Positions 61,174-64,000 of a DNA stretch of 64,000 nucleotides are shown here, piece by piece; position 1 is the first letter of the stretch; the number at the start of each line of letters is the position of its first letter. A program made the translations under genes and the position numbers. The stretch is taken from the NCBI RefSeq assembly GCF_014333615.1, contig NZ_JACSCY010000002.1, forward strand, positions 1 to 64,000, read 5' to 3'. Under the pieces are notes generated by a model. The model did no database searches and was not told where the DNA came from. It was given only the letters and a program-made list of their open reading frames with translations. The stretch is from Hymenobacter citatus (lineage in GTDB: Bacteria; Bacteroidota; Bacteroidia; Cytophagales; Hymenobacteraceae).

Positions 61174-61194
61174 GGGGCGGCTTGCAGCCGCCCC
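61174..61194. repeat. Family G short hairpin, copy G3
   Basis: GGGGCGGC, TTGCA, GCCGCCCC, preceded by GTA as in the other copies; 18 bases after the SDR stop. Confidence 0.7.
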
Positions 61195-61230
61195 TTGCGC
61201 CGGTACACACGCATCGTCTGCGGCCGTGTG

Positions 61231-61378
61231 CCGGTCCGACGCCGTAGGCGTCAGACCGGTTGCCGTTGCTGACAGCCGCGCCACCAGGAGGCGGGCTGGG
61301 TAGGCATCAGCACGCAGCTCGTGCAACGGCAGCAGGCGGCAACCGGTCGGACGCCTACGGCGTCGGACCGGCAGGCGA
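61231..61378. repeat. Family D palindrome, copy D2
   Basis: CCGGTCCGACGCCGTAGGCG then TCAGACCGGTTG is mirrored by CAACCGGTCGGACGCC then TACGGCGTCGGACCGG. The central loop carries TCGTGCAACGGCAGCAGGCGG, the reverse of the D1 loop, so the same element lies in opposite orientation. It sits between the SDR and uxuA genes. Confidence 0.93.
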
Positions 61379-61416
61379 CGCCTACGTCCTGAATCATAAA
61401 AACTATACACTCCACA

Positions 61417-62598
61417 ATGCCCCAACAACCCTATTTCCTGGAGCAAACCATGCGCTGGTTTGGTTCTTCCGACCCCGTTTCGCTGGCTGATATTCGGCAA
61501 GCAGGCTGTACCGGCGTCGTCACGGCCCTGCATCACTTACCGAACGGGGTAGTATGGCCGGAGGTCGAAATCCAGCAGCGGCAGGTCGAAATTGAAGAGG
61601 CCGGTCTGGTGTGGAGTGTAGTAGAAAGCGTGCCCGTGCACGAGGCTATCAAGACGCAGGCCGCAGGATATCAGCAGTATATCGAGAACTACAAAGAGTC
61701 GTTGCGCAACCTGGGGGCGTGCGGGATTCGCACGGTCACCTACAACTTCATGCCCGTACTGGACTGGACGCGCACCGACCTGAGCTACCCCATGCCCGAC
61801 GGCTCGCGGGCCTTGCGCTTCGAGCGAGCCGCCTTTGTGGCCTTTGATACGCTGCTATTGAAGCGCCAAGGCGCCGAGCAAGACTATACGGCCGCGGAGT
61901 TGGAGGCCGCCCGCCAGCGCCTGGCCGGTATGAGCGAAGCCGAGCAGATGCAATTGCAGCGCAACATCATTGCTGGCCTACCTGGCAGCGAGGAAAGCTT
62001 CACGCTGGCGCAGTTCCAGCAGGCGCTGGATGCCTACCAGGGCATTGATGCGGCGCGGCTGCGGCAGCACCTCATCCACTTCCTGAGCGAAGTAGCGCCG
62101 GTAGCCGAGGAAGCCGGCGTGCGCCTCGTTATTCACCCCGACGATCCGCCCTACGCCATCCTGGGCCTGCCGCGGGTGGTGAGCACCGCCGCCGACGTGG
62201 CCGCGCTGTTTGCCGCCGTACCCTCGCCCAGCAACGGGCTGTGCTTCTGCACCGGCTCGTTCGGCGTCATCCCCGAAAACGACCTGCCCGCCATGGTGCG
62301 CCAGTTCGCCGACCGCATCCACTTCATCCACCTGCGCAGCACCCGCCGCAACGCCGCCGGCGACTTCTACGAGGACAACCACCTGGAAGGCGACGTGGAT
62401 ATGTACCGGGTGATGAAGGAGTTGGTAGAAGTAATGCAGCAGCGCGAAGTTGCCCTACCCATGCGTCCCGACCACGGCCATCAGATGCTCGACGACCTCA
62501 CCAAAAAGACCAATCCCGGCTACTCCGCCATCGGCCGCCTACGCGGCCTGGCCGAGCTACGCGGGTTGGAATTGGGGATACAGCGGGGGAGGGTTTAA
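61417..62598 (+). CDS. uxuA: Mannonate dehydratase
   Basis: Dehydrates D-mannonate to 2-keto-3-deoxygluconate in hexuronate breakdown. A 393-residue xylose-isomerase-fold enzyme. Motifs: [19 protein letters not shown] near the start, [12 protein letters not shown], the metal site [30 protein letters not shown], and [11 protein letters not shown] at the C-terminal end. Length and motifs match UxuA. It is the last gene of the plus-strand unit after the SDR. No KdgK/KdgA is nearby. Confidence 0.95.
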   Translation: MPQQPYFLEQTMRWFGSSDPVSLADIRQAGCTGVVTALHHLPNGVVWPEVEIQQRQVEIEEAGLVWSVVESVPVHEAIKTQAAGYQQYIENYKESLRNLGACGIRTVTYNFMPVLDWTRTDLSYPMPDGSRALRFERAAFVAFDTLLLKRQGAEQDYTAAELEAARQRLAGMSEAEQMQLQRNIIAGLPGSEESFTLAQFQQALDAYQGIDAARLRQHLIHFLSEVAPVAEEAGVRLVIHPDDPPYAILGLPRVVSTAADVAALFAAVPSPSNGLCFCTGSFGVIPENDLPAMVRQFADRIHFIHLRSTRRNAAGDFYEDNHLEGDVDMYRVMKELVEVMQQREVALPMRPDHGHQMLDDLTKKTNPGYSAIGRLRGLAELRGLELGIQRGRV

Positions 62599-62638
62599 GG
62601 GTAGGGCGTGAGGGTATGGGGGGAGGAGGGTAGGAAGT

Positions 62639-62700
62639 GTGTCATCCTGAGCATTCCGCGCATCAAGCGGCGACGAAGGACCTTCTCACAGTTGAACGAG
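62639..62700. repeat. Family A single arm, A8, with internal insertion
   Basis: GTGTCATCCTGAGC, then ATTCCGCGCATCAAGCGGCGA in place of the usual GCAG, then CGAAGGACCTTCTCAC. Only the left arm is present, and family B copy B2 follows. The gap 62599-63078 (480 bases) holds only repeats A8, B2 and A9; no gene was seen. Confidence 0.85.
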
Positions 62701-62724
62701 TCGTTGGTACGTCTGTCGTTCTTG

Positions 62725-62882
62725 CCGCACTCGCTCGGCTATGCCGAGTGAGTACTATGCCCAAGCAGCTTTGCTGCGCGCGTTTGCTTCACGTTGGCAC
62801 GGCCCTCGGCAAGCGGCACGAACGGATTCGGGGCATAGCCCCTCAAGCGTAAGCCTCACTCGGCATAGCCGAGCGAGTGCGG
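62725..62882. repeat. Family B palindrome, copy B2
   Basis: CCGCACTCGCTCGGCTATGC then CGAGTGAGTACTATGCCC; right end GCCTCACTCGGCATAGCC then GAGCGAGTGCGG. Interior matches B1 (CAGCTTTGCTGCGCGCG, ATTCGGGGCATAGCCCC). Follows single arm A8. Confidence 0.9.
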
Positions 62883-62939
62883 CGGCGGAGGTAGAGGGTA
62901 GGGGGTGAGAGGGTGTGGGGGTAGCAGACAATAAGATGT

Positions 62940-63043
62940 CTGTCATCCTGAGCGCAGCGAAGGACCTTATCACGTCAGAACGAGTCGTTGTTACACTTGT
63001 CGTTCTAGCGTGAGAAGGTCCTTCGCTGCACTCAGGATAACAC
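62940..63043. repeat. Family A palindrome, copy A9
   Basis: CTGTCATCCTGAGCGCAGCG then AAGGACCTTATCACG and TCAGAACGAG; right arm TCGTTCTAGCGTGAGAAGG then TCCTTCGCTGCACTCAGGATAACA. The loop is also palindromic: AGAACGAGTCGTT with its partner TGTCGTTCT. Confidence 0.92.
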
Positions 63044-63078
63044 ACTTCCTACCCTTACACTCTCTTGTCCTCCTATCC

Positions 63079-63909
63079 TTATTCCTCTCCCGCCAACCGC
63101 GTTTCCAGCGGCGCGAGCGTCACCAATCCTTGCTTGTATAGGCTGCCCAGCGCCTTTTTGAACACCTTTTTGCTCATGCCCAGGCGGCGGTAGATGTCGT
63201 CTGGTTCGCTTTTGTCGCCGAGGGGGAGGGAGCCGGTTTTGCGCAGGGCGGCCAGCAGGTCGTCGGCGGCGGCCAGGGCTTCGTCGTAGCCGGGGCGCTG
63301 GATGGTGAGGTCGAGCTTGCCGTCGGGGCGCACCTGGCGCACGTAGCCGGTGTGCACGTCGCCGAGGCGCAGGGGCTTGAACACCTCATTGTGGTAGAGC
63401 AGGCCCTGGTGGGTGCCGTCGACAATGGCTTTGTAGCCCAGGTCGGTTTCGTCAGCAATGAGCAGCTCGGCGGTGTCGCCGGCTTTGCCGGGGTAGGGCT
63501 GGTCGCTGAGGAACCACTCCCACTTGGCCGAGGCCACAATGCGGTCGGTGGTTTCATCGAGGTAGACGAACACGGTGGCCCTATCCCCTGGGCGCAGGGT
63601 GCGGCGCAGGTTGCTGTGCGGAATCAGCAGGTCTTTCTCCAGGCCCCAGTTCAGGAAAGCGCCTACCCCTGATACGTCGCGCACGGTGAGGGTAGCGAAC
63701 TGGCCCACCAGCGCGTAGGGCTCTAAATTGGTAGCAATCAGGCGGTCTTCGGAGTCGCGGTACACAAACACGCGCACCGTGTCGCCTACCCTGGTACCAT
63801 CTGGTATGTACTTGGCGGGCAGCAGAATGTCGCCGTCGTCGGAAATCAGGTACATGCCGAAATCCACCTCGCGGGCTACCTCCAAATCGTTGTAATCACC
63901 TAAAAGCAT
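63079..63909 (-). CDS. CvfB/YitL-like S1-type RNA-binding protein
   Basis: A 276-residue cytoplasmic protein of the CvfB family. It consists of several S1-like beta-barrel modules (DISDDG-type start FGMYLISDDGDILLP; VSGVGAFLNWGLEKDLLIP; QVRPDGKLDLTIQRPG) followed by a C-terminal winged helix (IYRRLGMSKKVFKKALGSLYKQGLVTL). CvfB binds RNA and affects virulence genes in Firmicutes; the role here is unknown. It starts at ATG 63909 with an AT-rich repeat just upstream, and converges on the repeat block 62599-63078. Confidence 0.92.
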   Translation of the reverse strand: MLLGDYNDLEVAREVDFGMYLISDDGDILLPAKYIPDGTRVGDTVRVFVYRDSEDRLIATNLEPYALVGQFATLTVRDVSGVGAFLNWGLEKDLLIPHSNLRRTLRPGDRATVFVYLDETTDRIVASAKWEWFLSDQPYPGKAGDTAELLIADETDLGYKAIVDGTHQGLLYHNEVFKPLRLGDVHTGYVRQVRPDGKLDLTIQRPGYDEALAAADDLLAALRKTGSLPLGDKSEPDDIYRRLGMSKKVFKKALGSLYKQGLVTLAPLETRLAGEE

Positions 63910-63911
63910 GC

Positions 63912-63956
63912 TTTTTAATTAGAAATTAAGAATTATGAATTAAGAATTAAAAAAGC
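63912..63956. repeat. AT-rich repeat
   Basis: TTTTTAATTAGAAATTAAGA then ATTATGAATTAAGAATTAAAAAA, related to the repeat at 6609-6718. It lies just upstream of the CvfB-like start, so it may include its promoter. Confidence 0.7.
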
Positions 63957-64000
63957 AGAAAACCTTTTCATTCGGGGTGGTTTGGGGAAGGTGAGGCAAG

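Noticed and set aside
12752..63043. CRISPR array or integron attC interpretation of family A repeats
   Set aside because: Copies are far apart, unequal, palindromic and without uniform spacers or an integrase, so neither fits.

Overview
The window is about 64 kb of high-GC chromosome from a Bacteroidota bacterium, most likely Hymenobacter or a close relative in the Cytophagales. The signs are type IX secretion proteins (a PorV/PorQ-like porin next to a PorU2-like sortase), LytS/LytTR-type signalling, paired Gfo/Idh and DUF1080 proteins, 2TM and DUF2807/PspC proteins, promoter -7 boxes of the form TAnnTTTG placed close to start codons, and a lack of obvious Shine-Dalgarno sites. No rRNA, phage, CRISPR array or transposase is visible. 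The genus is an inference; the phylum is well supported.

Layout. 1-12.7 kb: housekeeping genes (TatD nuclease, type I asparaginase, tRNA-Ser(GGA), a LytS/LytTR two-component pair whose kinase looks frameshifted, the iscA-iscU-iscS Fe-S set, methylmalonyl-CoA epimerase, a membrane glycosyltransferase, a YrdC-type tRNA modification enzyme and a CCA-type nucleotidyltransferase). 13-22 kb: a PspC/DUF2807 membrane protein with its PadR regulator and a striking tandem operator, then the PorV-like and PorU2-like pair. 22-33.8 kb: folA, fmt, a DUF1343 muramidase-like lipoprotein, a LolC/E-type permease, a GxxExxY cassette bounded by perfect 46-bp inverted repeats, an M23 peptidase, a flavin/2Fe-2S reductase, a NUDIX hydrolase, an M3 oligopeptidase, an LEA14-like lipoprotein and thiL. 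33.8-42.5 kb: a PAS histidine kinase, an MBL hydrolase, SelO, then an accessory cluster of HipA-like kinase, DUF3037, DUF416 and leucine-rich-repeat kinase bracketed by palindromic repeats. 42.6-52.1 kb: SGNH hydrolase, orphan ABC ATPase, msrB, DUF421, GAF, macro domain, a RimB-like/RimK/aspartoacylase-like trio, an OmpH-like protein and a Gly/Tyr-rich lipoprotein. 52.2-62.6 kb: a LacI-regulated sugar-acid region (DUF6807, two exported Gfo/Idh oxidoreductases, a double DUF1080 protein, ApbE, a mannonate-oxidoreductase-like SDR and UxuA). The window ends with a CvfB-like S1-domain protein.

The most pervasive unexplained structure is a set of dispersed palindromic intergenic repeats in at least seven sequence families (called A to G here, plus an AT-rich family). 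Family A, built on the half-site GTCATCCTGAG, occurs at nine sites. Family B is found only directly after single family A arms. Some copies supply part of a gene, such as the last codons and stop of fmt. No REP-associated transposase is present here, so any mobilising enzyme would have to be elsewhere. The best candidates for undescribed biology are the GxxExxY inverted-repeat cassette, the HipA-like/DUF3037/DUF416/LRR-kinase neighbourhood, and the exported oxidoreductase/DUF1080/ApbE/mannonate region with matching LacI-type operators.
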